64,000 bases of DNA from Clostridium felsineum DSM 794 (GTDB lineage Bacteria > Bacillota > Clostridia > Clostridiales > Clostridiaceae): assembly GCF_002006355.2 (NCBI RefSeq), contig NZ_CP096980.1, positions 2,852,001 to 2,916,000 on the forward strand. Reading direction: 5' to 3'. The notes beneath the pieces were generated by a model. The model saw nothing but the letters and a program-made list of their open reading frames with translations, was not told the DNA's origin and searched no databases. The translations under genes were made by a program, and so were the position numbers. Shown piece after piece: positions 43,013 through 52,219 of the stretch; the first letter of the stretch is position 1, and each line of letters starts with the position of its first letter.

Positions 43013-43286
43013 TAACTGTATTTTATCAAGGGCAAGCTCTGTGCTACGCACCCTTGACAAAATCCATTCATTTAGGTAAATATCAATTAGGCAGAATAAG
43101 AAAAATTTTATTATCTTTTAATGGCGGTGAACGTTCCTCATTTTTTCTTTGTATCTGAATCACATCCTTTCTATTTTTTTTCATAGAAAATAGACATTCA
43201 TTTCTGAACGCCCTAATAAAATTAATTAATAAATTTTTTTCAAGTAACGAGAAAAATACAAAAGAGCCGATGCTAAAATTATATCA
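43013..43286 (-). promoter_or_regulatory. Leader region of the transfer operon
   Basis: The gap 42928-43370 holds no clear gene. Minus strand features: an extended -10 (TGATATAAT, 43278-43286); a possible 26-codon leader frame (GTG at 43161-43163 to TGA at 43083-43085, reading VIQIQRKNEERSPPLKDNKI); then a long imperfect inverted repeat (about 43013-43080) whose core arms are TTTTGTCAAGGG and CCCTTGATAAAA, extended by ACCTAAAT/ATTTAGGT and followed by ATTTTTTA. Promoter, leader and hairpin in this order suggest attenuation of the operon. Confidence 0.5.
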
Positions 43287-43370
43287 CTTCAACGCTTAAA
43301 ATTGGAATTTGTCATTTTTTTATTATATGGATAATGTCAAAATAAATATATTGGCTTTATGTCTTAAATA

Positions 43371-44453
43371 TTATTTTAGTATATGAGGTGGAAATAACTC
43401 TTTTATCTGATCATCAGATTCATAAATATACTTTGCATATTCATAATCGTTAAAATCATCATCATCTCCATTAAAAACTATTGATCCACTATCAATATTT
43501 ATTAACTCTTGGATTTGATTTACATCACCATCAAAGCATTTTCTAATTTTACTGTCTTTCATTAGTAATGCAAAATCTTTTTTTAAGCATGCTATTAATA
43601 TATTACTTTTTTTGTTATCAGGTAAGACAAATAAAAACACAAATAAATTATTCTTTTTCAATGGTATATTATATGCAGATGAAAATGCGATTTTCTTTTC
43701 TCTTATTGTGAATTGCTTAAATACTATTTCTGAATAATCTTCTTTTTGCAACATATTTATAAGCTTTTTTGATAACTGATCAAATGCTGTATAATCCTCA
43801 CAATTTATTTTATTTGCCCCTTTTATACTATATCTAAATGTAAAATTAGTTTTAATAAAGCACCATATTGCTTTAAACTTATTTGTTGACTTCTTACTAA
43901 GTACACTATCAATTTTTACTTTATGAATAGTACTTTCTTTAAGCATATTTTTTACAATTTCATTGTTAAATGATTGAATTATTAATGAAGTTTGCTTATA
44001 CTTTTTCTGTGATTGATATCTTTTATATGCAACTACTCGTAAGATTAATAAAAAAGTATGCTCATTGGTATAAATGTCTATTTTTGTTTTTTCTAATGGC
44101 ATAAATATTAAATTATCATGATATTTACAGAACCCCGGGAAAGTTGTTGCTTTCTTAATGCCTGTTTCTTTTAGTTCATTATTTATTGGATTTTTATAAT
44201 TAATTTCTATTGTCCTTACTTTTCCATTTTTAGATATAGGCTTTAAATTTGCACCTTTGGAAACTAAATGTGAATCAATAGCCTTGTTCTTACTTTCTGA
44301 CTTACTGTTACATTCATTATTATTCAAAAGACATATTGATTCCATAACAACATTATTATTTATCCAATTGATATACTTATTACAAGCTGCAATAAAAGAT
44401 TTTGATGGATTTTGATTAATTAAATTTGCTAATATTGATTTGTAACTTTCCAT
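43371..44453 (-). CDS. Uncharacterised protein with FPGFCxxHD motif
   Basis: 360 residues; ATG at 44451-44453 after AGGTGG. A striking conserved-looking centre TTFPGFCKYHDNLIFMPLEK, with Cys and His placed as in a metal or nuclease site, then basic helices. A run of acidic residues near the C-terminus (NGDDDDFNDYEYA). No signal or membrane part. I recall similar FCxxHD proteins of unknown function in defence-gene neighbourhoods but cannot name a family. Confidence 0.65.
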   Translation of the reverse strand: MESYKSILANLINQNPSKSFIAACNKYINWINNNVVMESICLLNNNECNSKSESKNKAIDSHLVSKGANLKPISKNGKVRTIEINYKNPINNELKETGIKKATTFPGFCKYHDNLIFMPLEKTKIDIYTNEHTFLLILRVVAYKRYQSQKKYKQTSLIIQSFNNEIVKNMLKESTIHKVKIDSVLSKKSTNKFKAIWCFIKTNFTFRYSIKGANKINCEDYTAFDQLSKKLINMLQKEDYSEIVFKQFTIREKKIAFSSAYNIPLKKNNLFVFLFVLPDNKKSNILIACLKKDFALLMKDSKIRKCFDGDVNQIQELINIDSGSIVFNGDDDDFNDYEYAKYIYESDDQIKELFPPHILK

Positions 44454-44595
44454 TTTTACCACCTATTTTGATTAATTTGTATTATTGATATCCTCTAAAG
44501 TTCAAGATTCTACAGTAAACAAATTGTTTTATAAATAATGTGAAGGATAAAGATTAATAATTCCAGTTATTGGTTACAGCACCACAGCTGAGCGA

Positions 44596-45987
44596 CTATG
44601 ACTGACCTTTTAACTTTAATATATACCCTTCCATAAATTCAGCATATGTTATTTGGCCACATTTTTTCATTCCCTTTATAACATAATCAATTTCAGAAAC
44701 AGGATTAATATCATGCCATCCAATTCTATACTTTCTTTTCATGTTCCAATACAGAAATTGTAAGTCTTCGGAAAAATAAGCATAATTTTTTTCTTCACAT
44801 CTCCGACCAGTAATTTCAGAAAATGTAAACAGAAGATTCAATTCATTTATACTAATTTCACTTGAAGATTCTTCCCAATTACGTTGACCTAACGAACATT
44901 CAGCAAAAATTTTCATGGTATCATCACTCAAACAAGAAAACACTTTCTCTTCACACATATATGAAGAAAACTCTCGATGCCTCCGTATAATTTTGAGAGC
45001 ATAATCAAATTTGTTTGAACCAATATTGTATTTCTTTTTTACAAGCTCTTTTACTTCTTTTATTTTCTCATCAAACTCATCTGGCAATGGTAATAATTTC
45101 GATACTTCTTCTAATTGTGCCCGCGAAAGGTCTTTTGTAAATGTCCCTGTATTATATTCTTTTTTTAAATACCACATTAGCCAATCAATTCTGCTAAATA
45201 GTTTTGTCATTTCTTCAAACTGAACAGCAATAATATCTAATTTAACAATACTAATTTTCTTGGTTTCAAAATGTGGATTTCTATCTTTGTCTGACCAATA
45301 TCTAAAAGCATCGCCATTAGGGTCAATATCTTTATAATAACTTAAAAGTGGTAAAACATCATCAAACAATTCTTTTATTCTAATATCAATATGATAGATG
45401 CTGGTGATTTTTTGTATTAGCTCATTTAAATTGTGGGTGAATTCTTCTTTCTTAGAGTCTTTAAAACACTCTTCAGAAAATGAGTCAATACAACCTTGAA
45501 TTGTTGTAAGACGTTTCTGTAGCATTTCTCGTCTTTTTTTATTTCTCTCAGTATGAGCATCACTATTATTTTTATCACTATGGCTAATTATCCAATCGCA
45601 ATCATCACGTTGCTGAGATATTTTTAATTTGATTCTTCTTGCTTTATTTAGCTTAACAAAAGTATCACGATTCTCTTTTACGCTTTTTATATATTGAATA
45701 GAACTATATAGCTCTTTCAAAAACAGCTCTATACTATGCCGTATGCAAAACAATATGGGATACACCAAAGAGTCAGAGTAGTTTTTATATTCGCCAATGC
45801 TTTTAATTAGAGTATCTACAGCACTCTTAAACCCATCATAAATTGTAGATTGATTGTATCCCCCGTTAGTACCAACACAAGCAGTATATTTAATATTACT
45901 GTTTATTTTATTGAATGGTGATGTTTTTAAATAACGTTGTCTTATAATTTCTTCTTCACTGTATTGCTGTTTCTTATCGTTTTCCAT
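44596..45987 (-). CDS. Uncharacterised protein, HEPN-like N-terminal region
   Basis: 463 residues; ATG at 45985-45987 after GGGGGATAGT. Helical, charged and cytoplasmic. YPILFCIRHSIELFLKELYS (about 75-95) has the RH..IELxLK pattern of HEPN-type helical proteins, and AFRYWSDKDRNPHF (about 230) resembles a loop seen in some of them. Coiled, lysine-rich linker near 115-170. No nuclease motif can be proven. Neighbour of the caspase-like gene on the same strand, a defence-like setting. Confidence 0.6.
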   Translation of the reverse strand: MENDKKQQYSEEEIIRQRYLKTSPFNKINSNIKYTACVGTNGGYNQSTIYDGFKSAVDTLIKSIGEYKNYSDSLVYPILFCIRHSIELFLKELYSSIQYIKSVKENRDTFVKLNKARRIKLKISQQRDDCDWIISHSDKNNSDAHTERNKKRREMLQKRLTTIQGCIDSFSEECFKDSKKEEFTHNLNELIQKITSIYHIDIRIKELFDDVLPLLSYYKDIDPNGDAFRYWSDKDRNPHFETKKISIVKLDIIAVQFEEMTKLFSRIDWLMWYLKKEYNTGTFTKDLSRAQLEEVSKLLPLPDEFDEKIKEVKELVKKKYNIGSNKFDYALKIIRRHREFSSYMCEEKVFSCLSDDTMKIFAECSLGQRNWEESSSEISINELNLLFTFSEITGRRCEEKNYAYFSEDLQFLYWNMKRKYRIGWHDINPVSEIDYVIKGMKKCGQITYAEFMEGYILKLKGQS

Positions 45988-46067
45988 ACTATCCCCCATA
46001 TCTGCACTACAAATTATTAATTTATAATAGTAAACCTTAAATTGGAATTTGTAAATTTGTTTTATTA

Positions 46068-46495
46068 TTATAATAAAATTTGTTTTTCAATCATTTCCCA
46101 TTTAATTATGTTCTTTTTTATTTCCCGACCTGCTTTATTTCTTGCATAACCATTAGCTCCATTATCGATAATAACTCTGGCACTCTGCTCTGCTTCGGCA
46201 ACGATTTTAGAATCAACTCCTGCGGCCTCAGCCATCCAAAGTAATAGTTCTGGACATATTACGCGATACACAGTTTTAGCATCAGCTTTACCATCTAGTG
46301 TAGAAGCATATGATTCAAGAAAATGCCACCGCTGGTTGGGTTCAGCCTCTTCACAACTAATTGTTTTATTGCCTTTTTAGCTTTTTTAATATATCCATTT
46401 TTCTTTTGCCCATATCCTGATTTTACGAAATGATCAGAAATAGGATAGTGTTTTTCCTTCTCGGTATAAAATTTTATAAGATCCTGTATCGTCAT
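46068..46495 (-). pseudogene. Uncharacterised small protein, frameshifted
   Basis: Frame one from the ATG at 46493-46495 reads MTIQDLIKFYTEKEKHYPIS to KKAIKQL; the continuation in another frame is ISCEEAEPNQRWHFLESYAS, DGKADAKTVYRVICPELLLW and ends EMIEKQILL at 46068. About 142 residues. Start of the second piece at 46271 is not a real start. The ORF pair is one gene with an indel near 46360. Family unknown. Confidence 0.55.
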
Positions 46496-46661
46496 TTTTC
46501 ATGAACTCCTTTAATTTTACAACATAATATTAACACAAACATCTATTAATAGTTTAATATCTTTCTATCTATATTGATTTGTACATTTCATTGTTTATAA
46601 ATTACTATTTATATGAATAAACCTCAAATACAAATTAGTATCCTAATTTGTATTATATAAA

Positions 46662-48128
46662 TTAAAAAATCAATATCTTATTTCCATCCTTAGTGATAAT
46701 CTTAGAATACTCAATCATATTGCCCCCAATAGGACTATATTTTACATATTTTCCTATAAGATTTCTATTTCTTTCTCCAAAAATATTTTTTAATTCTTTT
46801 GGTTGTACACTATGAATAGGTGATGTAAGAGATATAGTATAGACACCATCACAAAGAGTTTGTCCTTTATCAGAAAAACCATCTGAAGGAACTGTATTAT
46901 CTATAACTTTACTGTTACACTGTGCAAAGTAACTACCATCTTTTCTTTTTAGTGAATAAATAAATGGTGTTCCATTTGGGAGGTTTACAGTTGAAGTAAA
47001 ATATAATAACCCTTCATTTACCTTCGCTTCTATATCAAATTCAATTAAAATTTCTTGACCTTTAATTGGCGGAATTTCTTGCATTTCTTTAGGAATTGGA
47101 AGAGGTTCTCCCATCCTCACATATTTATCTTTATAATACCATCGGAAATTTTTTAATCTGAATCCCCATGCTGACAAATAATTAATGTTTATCTCATCAA
47201 TATCTTCATCAGAAAAAAATCTATTTTCTTTTGAATAACTAACACGTGAGTAACATCTGAGAATTTCAATTATAGGAATTTTATATCTATTATAGGCATC
47301 TACATATGCTAAACATTCAATATCCTTGATATCTTTCAATTCTTGCTTATGGTAATATTTCCATCGTTCCTGAATAAAATTATATATCTCCATATCAGAA
47401 ATTTCATTATTTCTACTTTGGGGTTTAACCAGAAAATAGAAATCCCCTGTAAGGCTAGAATGTTCCCATGGGACTTGACTGTTTGCAGATAACTCTATTA
47501 CCTTTGTTCTCACCATCTTGAACATCTCTTCAATCTTCAAATTTGGTTTAAATATGTACTCTTTAAGAACCTCTGTAAATAATCCATTACTATTTTCTCC
47601 ATCAGCAGCTGTTGATTCTGGACTAGTAGAAAAAGATATTATAGTTCCCATAGGAGGATTTGAAACTGCAGCAAATCCACTTTGCATTGTTCCTCTTAGC
47701 TTATTTGAAAATGGATTAGTTCTACATGAATCTAGAATTATAATATTTGTTTTATCTTTATACATAGATATGCCATTAAATAAATTATCCATATCAAAAC
47801 ATGATAACGCTGTTAATTCTTCATTACTGATTTTACAATCTATCGGAACCAAATAGTTTTTTCCATTAATCTGCATCCCATGCCCTGCATAGTAAAATAA
47901 CCCTGTAGAATAATTGTTAAGTTCCTTTTCAAATTCTATAATTTTTGAATTTAAATCATTCTGGTTAAGATTTAAGTATTTATTTACTTTAAAACCTAAT
48001 TTAATTAAACAATATGCCATATCATTTGCATCATTACATGGATTTCTTAACTTTCCAACCTCCTCATATTCTGAATTTCCTATAACTAATGCTAATCTAT
48101 TTATTGTATCCGTCTTCAATCCCCTCAA
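46662..48128 (-). CDS. Caspase-family (C14) peptidase
   Basis: About 485 residues. The first 230 form a caspase/metacaspase fold: LALVIGNSEY, catalytic His83 in YYAGHGMQ, Cys135 in IILDSCRTNPF, and IISFSTSPESTAADGENSNG as the following loop (numbers from the TTG at 48128). The rest (about 240-488) is an unassigned beta-rich region ending with NMIEYSKIITKDGNKIL. No signal peptide. Caspase-like proteases act as effectors in several bacterial defence systems. Start uncertain: TTG at 48126-48128 or the TTG three codons on; neither has an ideal ribosome site. Confidence 0.82.
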   Translation of the reverse strand: MRGLKTDTINRLALVIGNSEYEEVGKLRNPCNDANDMAYCLIKLGFKVNKYLNLNQNDLNSKIIEFEKELNNYSTGLFYYAGHGMQINGKNYLVPIDCKISNEELTALSCFDMDNLFNGISMYKDKTNIIILDSCRTNPFSNKLRGTMQSGFAAVSNPPMGTIISFSTSPESTAADGENSNGLFTEVLKEYIFKPNLKIEEMFKMVRTKVIELSANSQVPWEHSSLTGDFYFLVKPQSRNNEISDMEIYNFIQERWKYYHKQELKDIKDIECLAYVDAYNRYKIPIIEILRCYSRVSYSKENRFFSDEDIDEININYLSAWGFRLKNFRWYYKDKYVRMGEPLPIPKEMQEIPPIKGQEILIEFDIEAKVNEGLLYFTSTVNLPNGTPFIYSLKRKDGSYFAQCNSKVIDNTVPSDGFSDKGQTLCDGVYTISLTSPIHSVQPKELKNIFGERNRNLIGKYVKYSPIGGNMIEYSKIITKDGNKILIF

Positions 48129-48450
48129 CTTCCCATTATAAACATAATAACTGTGTTATACATTATGTCCTTCATATACCATTATTCTACAAATTGTAAT
48201 AGTTCCCTTTAATTTAGTATACTCTTTAAGTAAAAATAAAAAAATCTACAATCAATTAGTTTGCAGATTTCAACCATTTTAAGTTAATAAATTACTATTT
48301 TATTGAATTTTTATACATAATTCATAAACCACATTAAGAAAACAAATGTGCTTTAATAATATTAAATTAAAATAAGTACAAATTATAAAATAAGTGTATT
48401 TTTGATATTATTTTAAAATGAAACACTTATTAAGTCTAATAAAATCCATA

Positions 48451-48490
48451 AAAATCACTCACTTTTTTACATAAAAAAGCAAGTGATTTT
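48451..48490. terminator. Hairpin between caspase gene and rlmD
   Basis: AAAATCACT (48451-48459) and AGTGATTTT (48482-48490), with an inner CTTTTTT/AAAAAAG pair. It can end rlmD transcription (minus strand). The 535-base gap 48129-48663 shows no gene otherwise, and no tRNA or attachment repeat that I can see. Confidence 0.65.
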
Positions 48491-48663
48491 CAATGATATT
48501 TTTCACAATATCTCTTTTTCCTAACACTATTCTTTTGTGTTCCCACACTCCATATCAATAACCACAGAAACGTTAATATATTTTTTTAACTGTTTATTAC
48601 GGATTTTATCCCCTTCACTCGTAAAAACAAAATGGTTGAAGAAGTGCCTAAAATTAAGGATTT

Positions 48664-50025
48664 CTATATAATTTTTCGTTGTAGCAACACAACCGTCTCC
48701 ACATGCCCCGTCCCCGGAAACATATCTACAACCTTAACCTTCTTAACTTCATATCCATAAGCTCTTAAAACCCCAAGATCATTTACAAGGGTCTTTGGAT
48801 TGCAAGAAACGTAAACTATCTCCGGTGCATTAAACTTAATAACATATTTCATAGCATTAGGATGAACTCCTGGTCTTGGTGGATCAAGGATTATTGTATC
48901 TGGTTTTTCCTTTACTTCTCCTATAACTTTAGCTACATCGCCTGCTATAAAAGTACAGTTTGAAATATTGTTAAGCTTTGTGTTTTCCTTTGCAGCTTCA
49001 ACTGCCTCTTCGATAAGCTCTATTCCTATTACCTTATCTGCCTTTTTTGATGCCAACTGTCCTATGGTTCCTGTACCACAGTACAAATCAAAAACAGTTT
49101 TGTTCGAAACATCACCTAGAAAATCTAGAACCTCGCTGTATAGCTTTTCCGCTCCTTTAGAATTAGTTTGGAAGAAGGAGAATAGAGATATCTTAAACTT
49201 TAAGTCTAGTATTTTTTCTGTTATGTAGTCTTCACCAAATAGGGTTATGATTTTATCCCCTTGAACCATGTCTGCAAGTCCATCGTTTATAACATGAAGT
49301 ATTCCCTTTAACTGTCCAAGGTAACTTATACTTTTAAGATTTTCTGTAAGCTCAGTTAAATCAAAATCCACTTGAGAAGTAGTTACAAGGGCTATTAATA
49401 TTTCTCCTGTGTTTTTAGCTTTTCTTACTACTAGATTTCTTAAATAACCTGTGTGCTGTATGACCTTATATATAGGAAGGCTTTTTTCTCTAAAATACTG
49501 AACAACTGTTTTTAGTATTGTTCTAAAGTCTTCATCCACTATAGTACAATTATCTGTGTTTACTATAGAAAAACCGCTGTTCTTAGCATGCATTCCTAAA
49601 GTAAGCTCCCCTCCTTTTACAAAATCCCCGAAGGTATATTCCATTTTATTTCTGTATTCTTCCTTTTCAGGACTTCCCACTATTCCTAAGTACTCAAAGC
49701 CATCTATTTTTGCATCTTCAAAAAGCTTAAGTACTTCTCTTTCCTTTAATTCAAGCTGTTTTTCGTAGGATAAAAACTGATGAACACAGCCTCCACACAC
49801 TCCAAAATCAGGACACTTAGGCTGAACCGCTCCAGAAATATTTTCTACTATTTCCTTAAGCTTTGCTTCTATTTTCTCACGTCTTATTTTGCTTACTCTA
49901 GCTAAAACCTTTTGTCCTGGTACAGCTCCTTTTATGTAAACTTTTTTATCGTTATGTTTTGCTATTCCAACTGCTGGAAACTCTATATCTTCAATTAAAA
50001 ATTCTCGAACTTCATTCTTTCTCAT
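48664..50025 (-). CDS. rlmD: 23S rRNA (uracil-C5) methyltransferase, RlmD/RumA type
   Basis: 453 residues. TRAM-like N-terminus (residues 1-65), iron-sulfur cysteines in CPDFGVCGGCVHQ, FFQTNSKGAEKLY, the SAM site VFDLYCGTGTIGQ, the DPPRPG motif in IILDPPRPGVHP and catalytic Cys in VYVSCNPKTL. It methylates uracil in 23S rRNA (or tRNA U54 in some relatives). GAGGAG precedes the ATG. It is the first ordinary chromosomal gene to the right of the accessory block; rumA 3' ends are known landing sites of some Firmicute elements, but no duplicated core was found here. Confidence 0.92.
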   Translation of the reverse strand: MRKNEVREFLIEDIEFPAVGIAKHNDKKVYIKGAVPGQKVLARVSKIRREKIEAKLKEIVENISGAVQPKCPDFGVCGGCVHQFLSYEKQLELKEREVLKLFEDAKIDGFEYLGIVGSPEKEEYRNKMEYTFGDFVKGGELTLGMHAKNSGFSIVNTDNCTIVDEDFRTILKTVVQYFREKSLPIYKVIQHTGYLRNLVVRKAKNTGEILIALVTTSQVDFDLTELTENLKSISYLGQLKGILHVINDGLADMVQGDKIITLFGEDYITEKILDLKFKISLFSFFQTNSKGAEKLYSEVLDFLGDVSNKTVFDLYCGTGTIGQLASKKADKVIGIELIEEAVEAAKENTKLNNISNCTFIAGDVAKVIGEVKEKPDTIILDPPRPGVHPNAMKYVIKFNAPEIVYVSCNPKTLVNDLGVLRAYGYEVKKVKVVDMFPGTGHVETVVLLQRKII

Positions 50026-50215
50026 GTTTTCTTCTCCTCATGTACTTTCAAATTAAAACTTTCCCATAATATTATGCACTAATATTCAAAGCATGTAAAC
50101 CTAAAAATTTATATATTTAAAGAGTAATAGGAAGATATATAGCTAAAATACTTTACAAGGTTTTTTTATTGGAATATTATAGAATAAGTGAAACTTTTTA
50201 AAGACTGGAGGATTT

Positions 50216-52135
50216 ATGAAAAATTTACTTAAAAATCTCAAAAATTTACTCATTACTAATACATATTTACTAAGAAAACTTAAAAACTTACTCCTTGATA
50301 ATTTAGATATATTGCTTTTTTTAATCATTATTCCTATAAAATTGATTAAATTTGACAGACTAATTTATCCAGAATACACACATTATAAGTTAATTATTAA
50401 ACCTATAATGTCCTCTACTGTATGCCTTTTAAGTATAGCTGTAATTTTCAAAAGCAAAATCAGAACTAGACTTTTGTATATTTTTGATATTCTAATAAGT
50501 ATTCTAATTATTGCAGATACAGTTTACTTTAGCTATTTTAAAGACATAATTTCAATAGGTGTTTTAAAAAATGGAGTTATGCTTGGAGGTGTTAAATCTA
50601 GCGTCACTAGTTTAATAACCCTTTCTGACTTTTTATATTTTGTGGATGTTTTAGTATTAATTCCTATTTTGTTTATTTATAAAAAGCATAAAAGAAATGA
50701 ATTAAAGCTTGCCTTTAGAGCTTCATTATTTCTTATTTTGTTAATTCCAGCTGGATATATTAATGGAAAAGCAATATACAATATGTCTGTTTCTCAGCCA
50801 AATCTATTACAAACTATGTACAATAAGGTCTACATAGATAAATTTTTAGGCACTCTAGATTTTCATGTGCTTGATCTATATAATGTAACACAAAACAAAA
50901 TTTCCAATAGCAAGAAGCTTTCAAGCAAAACTGAAAATAATATAAAAAATGCTCTAAATAAAAACAGCTCGAATGCACCGTCTGTTATGACAGGCCGCTA
51001 CAAAGGAAAAAACCTTATAATAATTCAAGTAGAGGCACTACAACAGTTTGTAATAAATTCAAAGGTAGAAAATCAGGAGATTACTCCAAATTTAAATAGA
51101 TGGATTAATAAATCTTTATATTTTAATAATTATTTTTATCAAGTGTCTTCTGGGAACACCTCTGATGCAGAGTTTTTAAGTAACAATTCCTTTTATCCTG
51201 CGTCTTCAGGTGCTGCTTACTATTTATATGCAGGGAATACTTACAGTTCTCTTGCAAAGGAAATGAATGATAATAATTATTATACTGCTGTACTTCATGG
51301 CTATAAGGAAGGGTTTTGGAATAGAAATGTTATGTATAAGGCTCAAAAATTCAAGGATTTCTTTGGAGAAAAAAGCTTTAATTTAAACGAAACTGTAGGT
51401 TTGGGTCTCAGTGATAAATCCTTCTTAAGACAAAGCCTTACTAAGCTTAAAAGTTTTTCAGAGCCTTATTATTCATTTGTAATAACTTTAAGCAGTCACT
51501 ATCCTTATGACGATACCACGGGCTATGGGGATTTTAATGTAGGCTCCTATGACGGTACTTTACTTGGAGACTACCTTAAAGGCATACACTATACAGATGC
51601 TCAGCTTGGAGAATTTTTAGATAATCTTGAAAAAAGCGGTATTATGGATAATTCAGTGGTAGTTTTATATGGAGATCATTATGCTATACCAAAAGATAAA
51701 ATTAATGATCTTTACGATTTTCAGAATATAAAAAACCCAACTGATTTAGATTGGTATCAGCTGCAAAAGGTACCTATGTTTATTCATTTTCCAAAGGATG
51801 AGAATAAAGGTGTAAACAATGAGTACTCTGGCCAAATCGATTTATATCCTACTATAGCAAATATGTTTGGTTTACCCCAAAATTATATGCTTGGTACAGA
51901 CTTATTCTCTACAAAAAATAGAATGGTTATCTTTAGAAACGGATCTTTTACTGATGGAAATGTATTCTATGTATCCTGGACAAATACCTATTATGATATA
52001 AAAACAGGAACTACTATTGCTGAATCCCCTAAATTAAAGAAAGAAAAGGATGACGCATTAGTTCAACTTCAGTATTCTGACAACACTTTGAACCATAATC
52101 TACTAAAAAAATTCACAAGCAAAAAAAAGAAATAA
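50216..52135 (+). CDS. LTA synthase-family sulfatase-domain protein
   Basis: 639 residues. Five or so N-terminal membrane helices (about 30-185), then an extracellular sulfatase-type phosphotransferase domain with the nucleophile region SSGNTSDAEF, and later VITLSSHYPYD and VVVLYGDHYA with metal-binding Asp and His. Family members transfer glycerol phosphate from phosphatidylglycerol to build lipoteichoic acid or related polymers. The ATG follows GGAGG. A bidirectional hairpin ends the gene. Confidence 0.9.
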   Translation: MKNLLKNLKNLLITNTYLLRKLKNLLLDNLDILLFLIIIPIKLIKFDRLIYPEYTHYKLIIKPIMSSTVCLLSIAVIFKSKIRTRLLYIFDILISILIIADTVYFSYFKDIISIGVLKNGVMLGGVKSSVTSLITLSDFLYFVDVLVLIPILFIYKKHKRNELKLAFRASLFLILLIPAGYINGKAIYNMSVSQPNLLQTMYNKVYIDKFLGTLDFHVLDLYNVTQNKISNSKKLSSKTENNIKNALNKNSSNAPSVMTGRYKGKNLIIIQVEALQQFVINSKVENQEITPNLNRWINKSLYFNNYFYQVSSGNTSDAEFLSNNSFYPASSGAAYYLYAGNTYSSLAKEMNDNNYYTAVLHGYKEGFWNRNVMYKAQKFKDFFGEKSFNLNETVGLGLSDKSFLRQSLTKLKSFSEPYYSFVITLSSHYPYDDTTGYGDFNVGSYDGTLLGDYLKGIHYTDAQLGEFLDNLEKSGIMDNSVVVLYGDHYAIPKDKINDLYDFQNIKNPTDLDWYQLQKVPMFIHFPKDENKGVNNEYSGQIDLYPTIANMFGLPQNYMLGTDLFSTKNRMVIFRNGSFTDGNVFYVSWTNTYYDIKTGTTIAESPKLKKEKDDALVQLQYSDNTLNHNLLKKFTSKKKK

Positions 52136-52140
52136 AAAAA

Positions 52141-52187
52141 TACCTCCAAAGTAGATTTGGTTATTTACCATGTCTACTTTAGAGGTA
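52141..52187. terminator. Bidirectional terminator hairpin
   Basis: TACCTCCAAAGTAGA (52141-52155) and TCTACTTTAGAGGTA (52173-52187), with one mismatch, between convergent genes; A- and T-rich flanks on both sides. Confidence 0.8.
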
Positions 52188-52219
52188 TCATATCATAATG
52201 AGTTCTTATTTTTTTATGA

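Noticed and set aside
47518..47856. Plus-strand 112-residue frame inside the caspase-like gene
   Set aside because: Fully antisense to conserved catalytic sequence; no family features.
48129..48663. Attachment site at the 3' end of rlmD
   Set aside because: rumA/rlmD 3' ends are known integration sites, but I found no second copy of the rlmD end sequence within the window, so no att pair can be claimed.
50143..50328. Minus-strand frame across the start of the LTA-synthase-like gene
   Set aside because: Antisense to a clear coding start, low-complexity, no ribosome site.
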